From assembly GCA_037974665.1 (NCBI GenBank), contig CM075773.1, positions 66,756,263-66,820,262 on the forward strand: a stretch of DNA of 64,000 bases, given 5' to 3'. Positions within the stretch are counted from its first letter, which is position 1; each line of letters starts with the position of its first letter. The DNA is from Ehretia macrophylla. Lineage: Eukaryota > Streptophyta > Magnoliopsida > Boraginales > Ehretiaceae. Both the position numbers and the translations under genes were made by a program. The notes beneath the pieces were generated by a model. The model was not told where the DNA came from. It searched no databases and worked only from the letters and a program-made list of their open reading frames with translations. Positions 22,011-34,130 of this stretch are shown one piece after another.

Positions 22011-22680
22011 TTGTATCGACAGCTTGTTGGCAGTCTCATTTACCTCATCGTTACTCGGCCTGACATTACTTATGCTATTCACTTGGTTAGCCAGTTTATG
22101 TTTGTTCCTCGCACTACTCACTATGCAGCCGTCCTCCGCATTGTTCGTTATATCAAGGGTACTCTATTTCATGGTCTCTATTTCTCTTCCAGCACATCCT
22201 TGGTTTTTCGTAGCTACTTTGATGTAGATTGGGCTGGTGATCCTATAGATCGTCGCTCTGTGACTGGATACTGCTTTCTCCTTGGTGACTCTCTTTTTTC
22301 TTGGCGTAGTAAGAAACAGACTATTGTTACTCGCTCTAGTACCGAAGCAGAATATTGTGCTCTTGTTGATGCCACTCAGGAGATCATATGGCTTCGTTGG
22401 TTTCTCACTAATATGGGTGGCCCTCAACCTCATGGCACCACTATTCACTATGATAACCAAAGTGCTATCTAGATTGCTCACAATGATGTTTTTCATGAAT
22501 GCACATGTCATATTGAGTGTGACTGCTACTTCATCTGTCAACATGTTGCACTTGGCACTCTTAAACTTCAGTACATCTCCTCGGCTGCTCAATTTGCCGA
22601 TATCTTCACCAAAGCGCATCCCCCAAGCCGCCTTCAGGATTTGATCTCCAACCTTAAGCTCGTGTCCTTTACACCATCTT
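22011..22680 (+). pseudogene. copia B RNase H
   Basis: 22011-22472 contains YRQLVGSLIYLIVTRPDITY, SYFDVDWAGDPIDRRSVTGY, SSTEAEYCALVDATQEIIW and HYDNQSAI. A stop interrupts the frame at 22470, and the remainder (QIADIFTKAHP-type end) continues to about 22680. The sequence before the LTR (GAGTTTGAGGGGGG, 22681-22694) is a polypurine tract. Confidence 0.88.
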
Positions 22681-22694
22681 GAGTTTGAGGGGGG

Positions 22695-22909
22695 TGTTAG
22701 CATATATACAATAGTACTATATAGTTGTACTACACAGTTGTTGTAATTTATTACCATAATTGTATATTTTCATAGTTAGCTCTTACGACTTGGGCACCAA
22801 GTAATCTTATGCCTATATAAAGGCATACTTGTACATATTATAATACACACATCTCTCTAATAAATCAGAATATCCTTGTATTCTCTCATGTCTCTTTTCT
22901 ATTTCGACG
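22695..22909 (+). repeat. 3' LTR of copia B
   Basis: 215 bp, matching 18476-18688. Its last base is G instead of the canonical A (GACG against GACA), a post-insertion change, since the ACCTC duplication follows directly. Confidence 0.92.
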
Positions 22910-23228
22910 ACCTCTAAGTGAGGAACCATCAGAACAAATCATAAACACCATATACTCGCATTTTTCGGTTAATGCAATTAAAATTACCTACAGTTGACAA
23001 AGAACAGTACTAGCACCTATATAAAAAGTCGTTTAAAAAATAAATGAGTTCATAATAAGCATGAGCAAAATCTTGGGAGAAAAACGATTCTATAAAAGTT
23101 AAAATTTAATATGTGACCACATGCACTACACATGAAAATAATGCACATTTATTCTATTTGGTTGAATTTCTAAATGTTCTAAGAATTGATGGAGTGTCAA
23201 ATAATTATGAATTACACAAGGTGAAAAT

Positions 23229-23438
23229 TGTTGATGAAATTTAATAATGTGCACGTGGGTTGTCCTGGTTTTTAGTAAGTTTGTTTACCTAGTCATAGGA
23301 GTTTGTTTATTAACGTGGGATAGTGCCTATTTTCATGTTGCTTTCAGTTATGTATTAGCTTATTTATAGGCTGTTTATTTATTAATGAATTGGCAGAACA
23401 GTAAAAACTTTACATCTGTTTTTTATTATTTTTTATCA
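23229..23438 (+). repeat. 5' LTR of copia C
   Basis: 210 bp, TGTTGATGAAAT...TTTTTATCA. A degenerate PBS-like AGTACCAGAGA follows two bases after the end (23441-23451). Confidence 0.95.
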
Positions 23439-23481
23439 GTAGTACCAGAGACAGGTTCCGAGGAGAGTAAAAGTGAACTTG

Positions 23482-26400
23482 ATGGCTTCCGAAAGTTTTG
23501 TACAACCAGCCATTCCACGCTTTGATGGTCACTATGACCATTGGAGCATGCTCATGGAGAACTTCTTGAGGTCCAAAGAATATTGGACAGTTGTTGTTTC
23601 TGGAATAGCAGAACCAGCAGAAGGTGTTGTGCTGACAGATACGCAAAAGACGGAGCTTGAAGGGCTGAAGTTAAAGGATCTTAAAGCAAAGAATTATCTC
23701 TTCCAAGCTATTGATCGCTCAATCTTGGAAACCATTCTTTGCAAGGACATCGCCAAACATATTTGGGATTCCATGAAGAAGAAGTACCAAGGTACAGCAA
23801 GGGCTAAGAGGCAGCAGCTTCAAGCACTTCGTTCGGAGTTCGAAATGCTTCGAATGAAGTCAGGAGAATTAGTTACAGACTATTTTTCAAGAATGATGGC
23901 AATCGTTAACAAGATGCGGATCCATGGCGACAAGATAGAGGATGTACTCATTGTTGAGAAGATTCTTCGATCCTTGACACCAAAATTTAATTTTGTTGTC
24001 TGTTCTATAGAAGAAGCTAATGATGTTGATGCACTTTCAATTGATGAGTTGCAGAGTTCTTTGCTGGTTCATGAGCAAAAAATTGTCCAGCAAGATAAAG
24101 AGGAATAAGTATTGAAGGCCTTATCAGAAAATCATTCTATACCCAGTAGAGCTGATGGAGGACGAGGAAGAGGCAGAGGTCGAGGTCGAGGAGGCAGAAA
24201 CAACAATGATCGTGGGAACCAACAACAAAATCATTATCATGAGAGTCAATTTCAAGGAAGAGGCAGAGGACGCGGAGGCTACCACTCAACAACTTATAGA
24301 GCAAAGTCAGCAGACAAGTCCTATGTTGAATGTTACAGATGTCATAGGTATGGCCATTATAAATCAGAATGTCAAACTGATTTGAATAAACAAAGTGGAG
24401 ACCAAACTAACTTTGCAGAAAAGGAAGAAGAGGTGTCTCTTTTGATGGTTTGTCACGTGAAGGAAGAAACTCAACAAAACATGTGGTATTTAGACACTGG
24501 CTGCAGCAACCACATGTGTGGAGATAAGGAGGCATTCTCTGACTTGGATGAATCCTTTCACAGCTCTGTTAAGTTTGGTGACAACTCCAAAATTTTTGTT
24601 ATGGGAAAAGGAAAGGTAACAATCCAAACGAAAGGAAATTCTACCTACACTATCACTAATGTTCTTTTTGTGCCAAAATTAAAGACCAACTTGCTTAGTG
24701 TGGGTCAGTTACAAGAAAAAGGATACGAGATTTTTATCAAAGATGGAGTATGTCAGATTCAAGACGCAAAGTTAGGTTTAATTGCTCAAGTTAACATGAT
24801 GAAAAATCGTATGTTCCCACTTTATCTCCATAATACAGCTCATTCATGCTTCTCAGCAAAATTGAAAGATGAGGCATGGCTATGGCAATTTTGATATGGG
24901 CATCTGAATTTTGGTGGATTGAAAACACTACAACAGAAGAACATGGTGACAAGTCTTCCTCAAATTGCAGCTCCTTCTCAAGTTTGTGAAGAATGTGTTG
25001 TTAGCAAACAACACCGTAATCAATTCCCACAAGGAAAATCTTGGAGAGCAAAGGCGGCATTGGAGCTTGTTCATTCCGACATTTGCGGGCCAATAACACC
25101 ACATTCTAATGGAGGTAAAAGATATATAATTACTTTCATTGATGATTACAGTCGTAAGATATGGGTTTACTTTTTGCAAGAAAAATCTGAAGCCTTTGTA
25201 GCTTTTAAAAGCTATAAAGCGCTTGTTGAGAAAGAAGTTGGCAACCCAATAAAAGTTCTTCGCACAGATCGCGGTGGAGAATATAACTCACATGAATTTG
25301 CAATTTTTTGTGAGAACCATGGAATCAAGAGACAACTTACAACAGCTTATACACCCCAACAGAATGGTGTATGCGAGAGGAAGAATCGCACTATTATGAA
25401 TATGGTGCGAAGCCTTTTAACAAGAAGTGGCATTCCAAAAAATTTCTGGCCTGAAGCAGTTAATTGGAGCATTCACATATTGAACAGAAGTCCCACACTT
25501 GCTGTTCAAAATATGACACTGGAGGAAGCATGGAGAGGAAGGAAACCTACTGTAGACCATTTTCGGATTTTTGGGTGTATTGCCTATGCCCATATTCCAG
25601 ATGAGAAGAGGAGGAAGCTAGAAAACAAAGGGGAAAAATGTATTTTTCTTGGTGTTAGTGATAAGTCAAAAGCTTATAAGTTATACAATCCTAGCACCAT
25701 GAAAATTCTTATCAGCCGTGATGTGATCTTTGATGAAGAAAACACTTGGTCATGGAATCAAAATGGTGTTAAAAAAAAAATTCCAGCTGACTTTGATGAT
25801 GATGAGAAAGAGCAACAGCTTATGGAGAATGAGCAAGAAGAGGAAGTCACTCAAAATATTCCAATAGCTGATCAAAATCCACTTGCAACTGAATCACAAA
25901 GGCCTCAACGTGTTCGAAGAAGACCAACATGGATGACTAATTATGAGGTAACTGGAGTTGACCAAGGTGATGACCCACTTACACATTTTGCTCTATTTTC
26001 ATATTGTGATCCTACTATTTTTGAAGTAGCTGTCAAGGAACCAAAATGGAGAAAGGCTATGGATGCTGAAATTATAGCCATCGAAAAAAATAATACATGG
26101 GAGCTATGTAATCTTCCAAAAGGGCAGAAGACAATTGGTGTAAAGTGGGTTTATAAGACAAAGCTGAAGGAAAATGGTGAGGTTGACAAGCATAAGGCAC
26201 GCTTGGTGGCTAAAGGCTATAAACAGGAGTTTGGTGTTGATTATAAAGAAGTCTTTGCTCCGGTTGCAAGGCATGACACAATCAGATTGGTGATTGTGAT
26301 GGCAGCTCAAAACTCATGGCCCATCTTTCAGTTAGACGTGAAATCAGCATTCCTCCATGGAGATTTGAAAGAAGAGGTATTTATCAATCAACCTCCTGGT

Positions 26401-27549
26401 TATGTGAAACTTGGCAACGAGCATAAAGTGTATAAGTTAAAGAACGCTCTATATGGATTAAAACAAGCTCCACGAGCTTGGTATAATCGTATAGAAACTT
26501 ATTTTTTGAAGGAAGGATTTAAAAAATGTCCTTATGAACATACACTTTTCACAAAGATTGAAGATGGAGGGAAAATGCTCATTGTTTTCTTATATGTAGA
26601 TGATTTAATCTACACTGGAAATAATACAGCCATGTTTGAAAGTTTTAAAAAATCCATGATGGCTGAATTTGATATGTCTGATCTTGGTATGATGCATTAC
26701 TTTCTTGGCATTGAAATAGTGCAGTCCTCTGTTGGAATTTTTATTTCTCAAAAGAAGTATGTGCGAGACATCTTGAACAGGTTTCAGATGAAGGATTGTA
26801 ATCCTGTAAATACTCCATCTGAGTTTGGTGTAAAGCTAAGCAAAGATAATGGAGGAAAAAAGGTTGACGACACTCTTTACAAACAAATGGTAGGGAGTTT
26901 AATGTATTTGACAGCAACAAGACCTGATATAATGCATGCTGTAAGTGTGATTAGCAGGTATATGGAAAGTCCTACAGAGATTCATCTCTTGGCTGCAAAA
27001 AGAATTTTTCGGTACCTGCAAGGTACTAAGGAGTTTGGGCTGCTCTACAAGAATGGAGAGAAGTCAGATATGTTTGGCTTTACAGATAGTGATTATGTAG
27101 GAGATTCAGATGATCGAAAAAGCACATCTGGGTATGTTTTCATGATGGGGACAGGAGCTGTTTCATGGTCATCAAAGAAGCAACCTATTGTTACATTATC
27201 ATCCACTAAAGCTGAATTTGTTGCTGCAACAACTTGTGCTTGTCAAGCTATTTGGCTAAAGAAAATTCTTAAAGTGTTGCATTTCAAGGAGGATGGACCT
27301 ACTCAGATTTATTGTGACAACAGTTTAGCAATAAAGCTTTCAAAAAATCCAGTTTTACATGGTCGAAGCAAACATATATATGTGAAGTATCATTTCTTGA
27401 GAGATCTCACAAATGATGGAGTCATTAATCTTATTTACTGCAGAAGTGAGGACCAGATCACTGACATTCTAACCAAGCCTCTCAAGTTTCCTGCATTTCA
27501 GAAGCTCAGGAAGCTACTTGGTGTTTGCACATGGAGCTTCAAAGTTTAA
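23482..27549 (+). pseudogene. copia C gag-pol polyprotein, full length with two stop codons
   Basis: One continuous frame of 1355 codons plus a stop, interrupted only by TAA (24106-24108) and TGA (24892-24894), with no frameshift. I choose the ATG at 23482 (MASESFVQPAIPRFDG). Domains in order: UBN2-type Gag (to about 24100), an Arg/Gly-rich basic stretch, CCHC zinc knuckle CYRCHRYGHYKSEC (about 24333), protease WYLDTGCSNHMCG (24484), integrase with LVHSDICGP, VLRTDRGGEY and QQNGVCERKNR (all DDE residues present), RT with ALYGLKQAPRAWY and FLYVDDLIYTG, and RNase H with FTDSDYVGDSDDRKS, SSTKAEF and YCDNSLAIK. Pol ends [10 protein letters not shown] plus 24 residues. The architecture matches Tnt1-like single-ORF copia elements. 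One position in RNase H reads STKAEF where STEAEF is usual. As it stands only truncated proteins could be made. Confidence 0.95.
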
Positions 27550-27588
27550 CTTTTATTAAACTGAATGTTATGTCTGGAACATCAGTTT

Positions 27589-27599
27589 AAGAGAGGGAT
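27589..27599 (+). other. copia C polypurine tract
   Basis: AAGAGAGGGAT directly before the 3' LTR, the plus-strand primer site in reverse transcription. Confidence 0.88.
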
Positions 27600-27809
27600 T
27601 GTTGATGAAATTTAATAATTTGCACGTGGGTTGTCCTGATTTTTAGTAAGTTTGTTTACCTAGTCATAGGAGTTTGTTTATTAACGTGGGATAGTGCCTA
27701 TTTTCATGTTGCTTTCAGTTATGTATTAGCTTTTTTATAGGCTGTTTGTTTATTAATGAATTGGCAGAACAGTAAAAACTTTACATCTGTTTTTTATTGT
27801 TTTTTATCA
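27600..27809 (+). repeat. 3' LTR of copia C
   Basis: 210 bp, same length as the 5' LTR with five substitutions, followed by the AAAAT duplication. Confidence 0.95.
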
Positions 27810-27814
27810 AAAAT

Positions 27815-28979
27815 TAGAATTTATGTAATGTTATTGAGAAATATCATAAACATGTTGGACTTTGCAACGGGTCGAAAATGATCATTAGTCATTTAGGAAG
27901 TTCGTTCATTAAGGTACATTAAGTTACTAGCTAGTACAGGACTTACCAAGTAAAATACCCTTTCCAAAAATAATCTTATCACTATCAGATAACATAATAC
28001 TGTTTTACATAGAAAAGGAGGCAATTTTCTATTCCAATTTGCTATATATGTAGTGATGATCCATAAGAGCCAAGGTCGATCTCTACAGAACATAAATATT
28101 TTTCTTCCAAAATAGGCGTTTTCTCATGGACAACTACATTATAACCTCTTTAAATTAATAGTGTTAAGGCTGCCAAATTCCATTAATTTAGCAAAATATC
28201 AATAATTTATCTATAAAATAATAATTAATAATTTATAGAGATATTTTTAGCTTTTTTGACTTAATAGTGAACATATTACAATTTTTTCAATTGTAAGATA
28301 CTATTTATGGAAAATATGATTTCTTAGACTTTTAATGAACCCTTAGATAGAGACACCATTAATGAATTGAAGATCATAACTAATGAGTAGAGGTACCATA
28401 AAAAATAGATGTCAACCACCTCTTGAATTTTTTGGCGAAGATGAGATTCACCTAGATTTGAAATTTCACAAGAGACAGCTACTATTGATTCATTTTTTTG
28501 AGAAATTTTATAATCAATTTGTTATTGATTCACAAAATATTTGGATTACAAAATACAATGGAATTACTTTAAATGTATTATCGTATAATTTTATAAAGTT
28601 TTATTTTTTTATTTTTTTTACATTGGTCCTAAGTCGGGAACGAATGATTTTATTATTTTTAAAAAATTATTAATTTATTGAGTATTATTAGACCAATGCA
28701 TCCTGGTTTCTTTTCTGGGCACTTAATATCTTTTATGCAATAATCTTGTGTTAATGATCCTTATAAGAACTCTTGTTACCTTCATTAAAATTTAAATTAC
28801 AATAGTAAAGAAGCGATATGCTCAAAAAACAAATGTTACTCAAGCATTAGTTGGTTTGGCCTGATAGGCTGATTATATGTAAATTTTCATTTACTAGATT
28901 TGTTCAAAAATTGATTCTAGTTAGTTAACTACGATTTTTTTTTTCATGCTCACTGAATTAATTACTTATGTAGGTGAAA
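27815..28979. other. AT-rich region without recognised genes
   Basis: About 1.2 kb with no conserved domain, no clear repeat ends and only short ORFs (one at 28383-28673 without recognisable similarity). I see nothing I can name. Confidence 0.5.
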
Positions 28980-29443
28980 TAAATTTATCGACATTTTTTA
29001 GCAAGCTAAGGAAAGGTCTTGTTGGCAATTTGGATGCACACAAAACGAAAGTCAATGTCCATATACTTTATTAAAAAATGAAACACAAGAGGGGTGCATA
29101 GATATATTGCTCCCACATTGTTGAAAAATATGATAGGCACATCAGGAAGCTTAAGGCGTAGTTCACTAATTAAATTTAGTAACCTATATATTTCAGCAAC
29201 AACAACACGATACTCTACTTCAGTAGAGGAACGAGCAACTAATCTCTGCTTCTTAATTAGGCGACCAACTAATTGAATTATCGCCAAAATAAACAAAAAT
29301 ATAGGTAGGAGTTGCAGTACAATCATTAAGAAAAAAAAAAAAACAAATGTGATGATTTTTTGCATGAATTTTGATAAGCGATTAACCACAAAAGAGAATG
29401 AACTCTTCTTAGCACTTATGAAGAAAAAGAAATATTTATTCAA
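28980..29443 (-). pseudogene. copia RNase H relic
   Basis: It encodes LIKKQRLVARSSTEVEYRVVVA, then FFNNVGAIYL and HFLIKYMDIDFRFV, which are the second half of copia RNase H with the catalytic DN changed to NN. Upstream parts read as AT-rich low complexity. No LTR was found. It is an isolated fragment. Confidence 0.75.
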
Positions 29444-29899
29444 AATATAATATTATGTTTACAATTTTACAAGCTTGTGCAATTACCCATTTTACAATTT
29501 AGACTTTGGATGGAGAACGCCAACAGGGTTGGGTATTACTGTAATTACACCATAAAAGAGTTCTTTCATTTTGATGGATGGTCAAAATGGAGACGGAGCG
29601 AAAGTAACAGTTTTCATGGATGAATAAGTCATGTCAACATTTGAGATTAAAAATGATACCATTTAATTTACTTCTTTAGATCCAAATTTATAGTGTCTGA
29701 TTTCTCTACAATATCATTGCCTTCGATTTCACATTATGATAAATTTTTTCAATTTGGTTGTAGGCCTTCATCTCTGTCTGTGGTGTTGAGCCTTCACTTT
29801 TAGTATGTTTGGGGTTTCGGTCCAAATTGTTTTTTGCTAAAAGCAAGCGGGAATTTCATTCATCGCTAAAAAATATTTATATCAATCTTACAAAAAGGT

Positions 29900-30850
29900 C
29901 TAGAAGATCATTGTCTCATCTATACTCCAAGCCCTACAAATGGCTTGACTCAAAAGAGAAGATTTATCTTTTCTATACATGTGCATCTTAGTTTTAACAT
30001 CTAAAGAAATATCGTTGAAGATGTCCTCTTCATTTCTATAAGTTTTATTGTAGAGACGATCATTTCTATCTTTCCAAATATGGAAAACAAAAGCGCTCAG
30101 GAAGAGTTTCATTGTGAACACCTGAAATGTGTTGAGTGGAGCCTTCTGAATAAACCAATTTGCATAGTCTCTCCAGACCTGAATCTCGTAGGACCCTTTG
30201 TCAACTTCTACCCCCTTTTCTAAATTCTACTCGTGAAGGAACAGTTGCAAAAGATGTGAACTTTATCTTCCAAAAAAAGATAACAGAACTTGTAGTGAGG
30301 ATCGATGCCAAGAGTTGACTTTTCGTAAGTAGTCTATCCAACCAAAAGAGCCAGATGCAAAAGGCATGTTTAGAAGTGGAGTATTTGAACCAAATTACTT
30401 GATGTCAATCAACCATAGGAACATGCTTTCTGGTAAGTTCCCAAGCCCAAGCCAACTTGTACTTCCCATTAGGAGAGTTTGGGTTAAGCCAAACGTACCA
30501 ATAATTCCTGTAAGAATCATGAGTCAGATCACCAATATGTTGAGCGATCTCGACAAAGATGGGATCATTGATTGGCCATGGCCTCTGACCATTAACAATA
30601 AAGCCAGCCATCATGGATTCCAGATTATGGCCAGTAGCAACGATCAAATTATAAGGGAAAATGATATTGAGGCACCCAAGAGGATGTCAGTTGTCCTTCC
30701 AGAACTTGGTACTACATCTATTACAAATTTTATGGATAATATATCCTCTGGAAATATCCCTTAATTGAAGAATTTTCCTCCAAGATCATGTTGGCTTGCT
30801 AGGAATAGGAACTTCCCAGATGCAATGAATTCGAAGATGGTTTGCAAATA
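29900..30850 (-). pseudogene. LINE ORF2 C-terminal region (zf-RVT and tail)
   Basis: 30405-30647 contains NYWYVWLNPNSPNGKYKLAW and WELTRKHVPMVD. 29900-30121 contains FVFHIWKDRNDRLYNKTYRN and LLSQAICRAWSID, a conserved plant LINE C-terminal segment. The last motif is shared with the LINE fragment at 50.3 kb (LNEAICCAWANDR). Frames are interrupted between these parts. Confidence 0.75.
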
Positions 30851-30851
30851 C

Positions 30852-31908
30852 CTATCTAGTCCAAACTGATTTGTGTCTTGTGTGTAATAGCCATAAATAT
30901 CTCAAGATTGCTGCTGGGTTGGTATCATGAAGGCTTCTAATATCCAACCGTCCATCAGTAAATTTCCTACAGACTATATCCCACGCCACCTTAGCCTTGT
31001 CACCCATATTATCAACCCCAAACCAAAGGAAGAAAACAAGTATTTTTTCAATGTCATCAAGAACTCCCTTGGGTAGAATGAATATTCTAGCCCAATACGA
31101 ATAAATATTACTGAGGAAAGATTTCACCAACTGCAATCTTCCAGCAAACGAAAGAATAGTATTATACCAGGAACCAATCCTCTTGACAATTCTGTCAATG
31201 AGATATTTGCAATGAGCTTTGAACAATCGGCCAGCAAGAAGAGGAACTCCCAAATATATGATAGGGAAAGAGCTGATGTTGAATCCTAGAATGTTTGAAA
31301 TTTGACTGCCAAGAAGATCATTACAACTACCAAAAAAAATATCACTCTTGTTATCACTGGTCGAGAGGCTTGACAAAGATTGGAACAAATCCAAACTTTG
31401 CTTGATGATGTTGACAGAATTCGTATCACCCTTACAGAACACCAGAATGTCATCAGCAAAGCATAAGTGAGTTAACCTAGTAGATTTGCATCTAGGGTGA
31501 AATTTGGAGTCTCTATGGTTGCTAGCTTTTGAGAGAATACCCGTGAAGACTTCTATATAGAGGACAAAGATATAGGGTAATATTCGATTCCGTTGTCTTA
31601 GTCCTCTAGTCCCTTTAAAAAATCCATGAAGGTCTCCATTAATAGACTTCAAAAAGCTAGTTGTAGAGATATAGTTACTGATCCGGTGTATAAACAAAGG
31701 AGGGAAGTTGAAAGCTTCAAGAGTTTTGAGGATGAAAATCCCAGCAAATACAATCATAAGCTTTCTTCAAATCCACTTTGATCAGGTATCGTGGACTGGT
31801 CCCCTTGTTGCCATAGCCTCTAGCCAACTCTTGCCCCAACAGAATATTGTCAGAAATGTTGCGACCTTTAATGAAAGTCATTTGAACATCTGAAATTAGA
31901 GAGGTCAC
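30852..31908 (-). pseudogene. LINE reverse transcriptase
   Basis: 31717-31908 carries MTFIKGRNISDNILLGQELA and KVDLKKAYDCICWDF (RT motifs with catalytic Asp). After a short frameshift, 30852-31757 carries GFFKGTRGLRQRNRILPYIF, the active site LTHLCFADDILVFCKGD (FADD), YLGVPLLAGRL and WYNTILSFAGRLQLVKSFL. This is the best preserved part, a 301-residue frame. RT copies LINE RNA at the target site. Confidence 0.9.
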
Positions 31909-32099
31909 AAAGACCTTAACCTCTTAGCAATAATTTTTGAAATACATTTATAAATAGTATTACAACATGTTATAGGTTTGAAATCATTCATGGATGAAGT
32001 GTTAGGAATCTTGGGAACAAGCACCAGTAAAGTAGAATTGATCTCCTTTAAAATTCTCCCTGATTGGAAGAAGGATTGGACAACCTTAATTACATCTCT

Positions 32100-32760
32100 G
32101 TGAACTATATCCTATGTTTTAATGAAGAAACAAGAATTAAAGCCATATGATCCTGGGCTATTGTCGATTGGAATGGGGAACAAAACATTTTTAATTTCCT
32201 CTGGAGAGATAGAGTTGATAAGATAATTAGCCTGATCTTGGTTGAGAGTACCCCCAATGAAAGGTCTGATGTCACTGGTGGCAAGAGACAATGATTGTTG
32301 AGAGTTTGTTCCAATTAGGTTCTTGAAGAAACCAGCAGCTTCTGAACTAATACCCTCTTCCGAAGTGATGAAATTCCCTTGACTATCAAGTATAGAAGTA
32401 ACTGAATTTCGAGCTGCTATACTTTTAGCATAATTGAAGTAGAAAGTTGAGTTGGAGTCGCCTTCTTTGAGCCAAAAAACCCTAGATTTTTGTCTACAAA
32501 TTAAAACTTCTCAGCTTCAATAAGGCCTTTTAGATTGTTGAGAAGGTTCCTTTCCTCCATACGGTTTTCCTTACTGTAGCTTCCCAAGAGGATGTTAGAT
32601 TGAATATGATCAATTTGAGTGCACAAGTATAAAATATGCTCAAACAAGTTGCTGAAATGAGTTTTATTAAACTCTTTGAGTTTGTTTTTCACCATTTTCA
32701 GCTTAGTAACAAGTCGATACATCAGACAACCTACCACATCTCTGTTCCAGGCCTCCAATA
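32100..32760 (-). pseudogene. LINE ORF2 region between endonuclease and RT
   Basis: Two short frames (32501-32758 with WNRDVVGCLMYRLVTKLKMV and KTHFSNLFEHI, and 32105-32314) match the linker of plant LINE ORF2 by style. They contain no catalytic motif and are separated by stops. Confidence 0.65.
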
Positions 32761-32818
32761 CAAGCTGTTTAAACTCAGGTTGTTTCGACCAAAAGTTATA
32801 AAATTTGAATGAAATCTT

Positions 32819-33571
32819 TTATCTTTTCCTAATGATGAATGGAATCTTCCGTCTCTTCCTGATGGTGAATGGATTTGAAATTAGTAGGCTATGATTCGAA
32901 ATTTCAAGAGATCCTAGCAGAAGTGATGAATCAGTAAATTCCATCATCCATTTCCCAGTGATCAAAACTCTATCCAATCTGCTGGCTTTCAGACCTATAC
33001 CACTGGACATGTTAGTCGAATAAAAATGAGTACCTGCACTCTTGTGCTCTGAGACGCCACAACTGACAATACAGTCTTTGAAATCCCAGGCCCCCATTGG
33101 AAGAGTATCACAACCAAGGCAATCAACAATATCCAGAATTTTATTAAAATCTCTACCAGTTCCAAAGGGAATATTTGGGTAGGCCCGACTCCACTTGATT
33201 AAACTGTCCCAAAGTTGTTTCCTTTTGCTAGTGTCATTCGATCCATAAACAAAGCTAAACTAGAATTCCTTTTTATTACTGATATAAAAAATGGAGCACA
33301 TAATAGCTTAGTTAGACTCATCAAGTTTGATAATCTTTACTTTTTTAGGGTCCCGCAAAATCCAAAGTTTACTGTTGACATCACTGTTGTAATTATCAAT
33401 AACGTTCCATTTTTTGAACTTGGATTCCCAAATACCTCTAGCTTTTCCACTTTTAACTCTAGTTTCAGTTAAGCAGCCAACCGAAAACTGATTATTGAGG
33501 ACAAACTTCGAAATAAATGCCTGCTTTTGCGGCTTATTGATTCCCTTAACATTCCACAGTAGTATCTTCAT
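32819..33571 (-). pseudogene. LINE endonuclease domain
   Basis: ORF2 probably begins at the Met at about 33571 with MKILLWNVKGINKPQKQAFI, the usual start of plant LINE endonucleases (N of WNVKG in the active site), then CLTETRVK with the catalytic Glu. 32819-33097 contains GLKASRLDRVLITGKWM (the SRLDR motif) and SNHSLLI near the C-terminal catalytic His. Stops separate the two pieces. Confidence 0.85.
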
Positions 33572-33879
33572 TGGTCGAGGGGGTAGAGGGGGGAATGTCA
33601 AAGGGAAGAGTCCCCAAAGTAGTATCATCACAAGGTCTAGAAGGCTCACCCTGGTTGAAGGCATTGGACTCATCGAATGCTTAGTCCAAAACTATGAATT
33701 GATTAGAGGTAGTAGACAAATCCTTGGACTTCCCTTTTGATTTGTGCGTACCTCCAAGAGGGGATTTAGGAGGTGAAGTAGCTCTGTAGGAGGTATTAGG
33801 CAAATTCAAAGCCCGCCATTGCTTGTCATTTTGGTGCCCAATTTTAGTCTTCGAGTTTTAGAAGTTACTCTTGGTAGGT

Positions 33880-34130
33880 ACCTGAAGTGGTGGATTACGC
33901 TCCTTAACAGGCTGTGAGGAATATCTGTTGGCAAGATGACCAAAAGATTTGCAGTGAGTACAAGGGTTTCTAGGCATACTCAACGAGGATCGGAACTATT
34001 CTTCCTTTCTCAACTTCAAGCTCAAGTGAATCTGGGAGCTTAGCTTCCACTCCAATTTCCACACATAAACATTGATGTAAGATAATTTGGTTCTAGACAG
34101 TACCTGAAACTCCTTCATAAGCTTAGTGGG
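33880..34130 (-). pseudogene. LINE ORF1 fragment (DUF4283-like plus zinc knuckle)
   Basis: The minus strand reads CVEIGVEAKLPDSLELEV and then NPCTHCKSFGHLANRYS, a CX2CX4HX4 knuckle whose last Cys is replaced by Tyr. This is the usual end of plant LINE ORF1, an RNA-binding protein. The frame has stops and the N-terminus is missing. Confidence 0.75.

Larger units (their letters stand above)
18476..22909 (+). mobile_element. Ty1/copia retrotransposon B (decayed)
   Basis: 4434 bp, plus strand, with LTRs 18476-18688 and 22695-22909, a PBS, a polypurine tract and a perfect target-site duplication ACCTC (18471-18475, 22910-22914). It carries zinc knuckle, protease, integrase, RT and RNase H relics, but most of Gag is missing. 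The LTRs differ at about 19 positions plus a 2-bp indel by eye, so it is clearly older than copia C. Confidence 0.95.
23229..27809 (+). mobile_element. Ty1/copia retrotransposon C, nearly intact
   Basis: 4581 bp on the plus strand with 210-bp LTRs (23229-23438, 27600-27809) and target-site duplication AAAAT (23224-23228, 27810-27814). The polypurine tract AAGAGAGGGAT abuts the 3' LTR. The LTRs differ at 5 positions by eye. The single gag-pol frame is broken by only two stop codons, so this is the youngest element in the window that can be dated this way. Confidence 0.97.
29826..34130 (-). mobile_element. LINE (L1-type) non-LTR retrotransposon, decayed
   Basis: About 4.3 kb on the minus strand with, in order, an ORF1 tail with zinc knuckle, an apurinic endonuclease start, a reverse transcriptase, a zf-RVT region and a C-terminal region. 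The 3' end lies near a T-rich stretch at 29826. Many stops and frameshifts are present. The 5' end joins a copia gag fragment at about 34130, so it is 5'-truncated or abuts that relic. A second, shorter LINE 3' end lies at 50285-50727. Confidence 0.85.

Noticed and set aside
22164-22757. 197-codon minus-strand ORF
   Set aside because: It is the antisense shadow of copia B RNase H and the 3' LTR.
28383-28673. 96-codon plus-strand ORF in the gap after copia C
   Set aside because: AT-rich, without recognisable similarity, promoter or intron signals.
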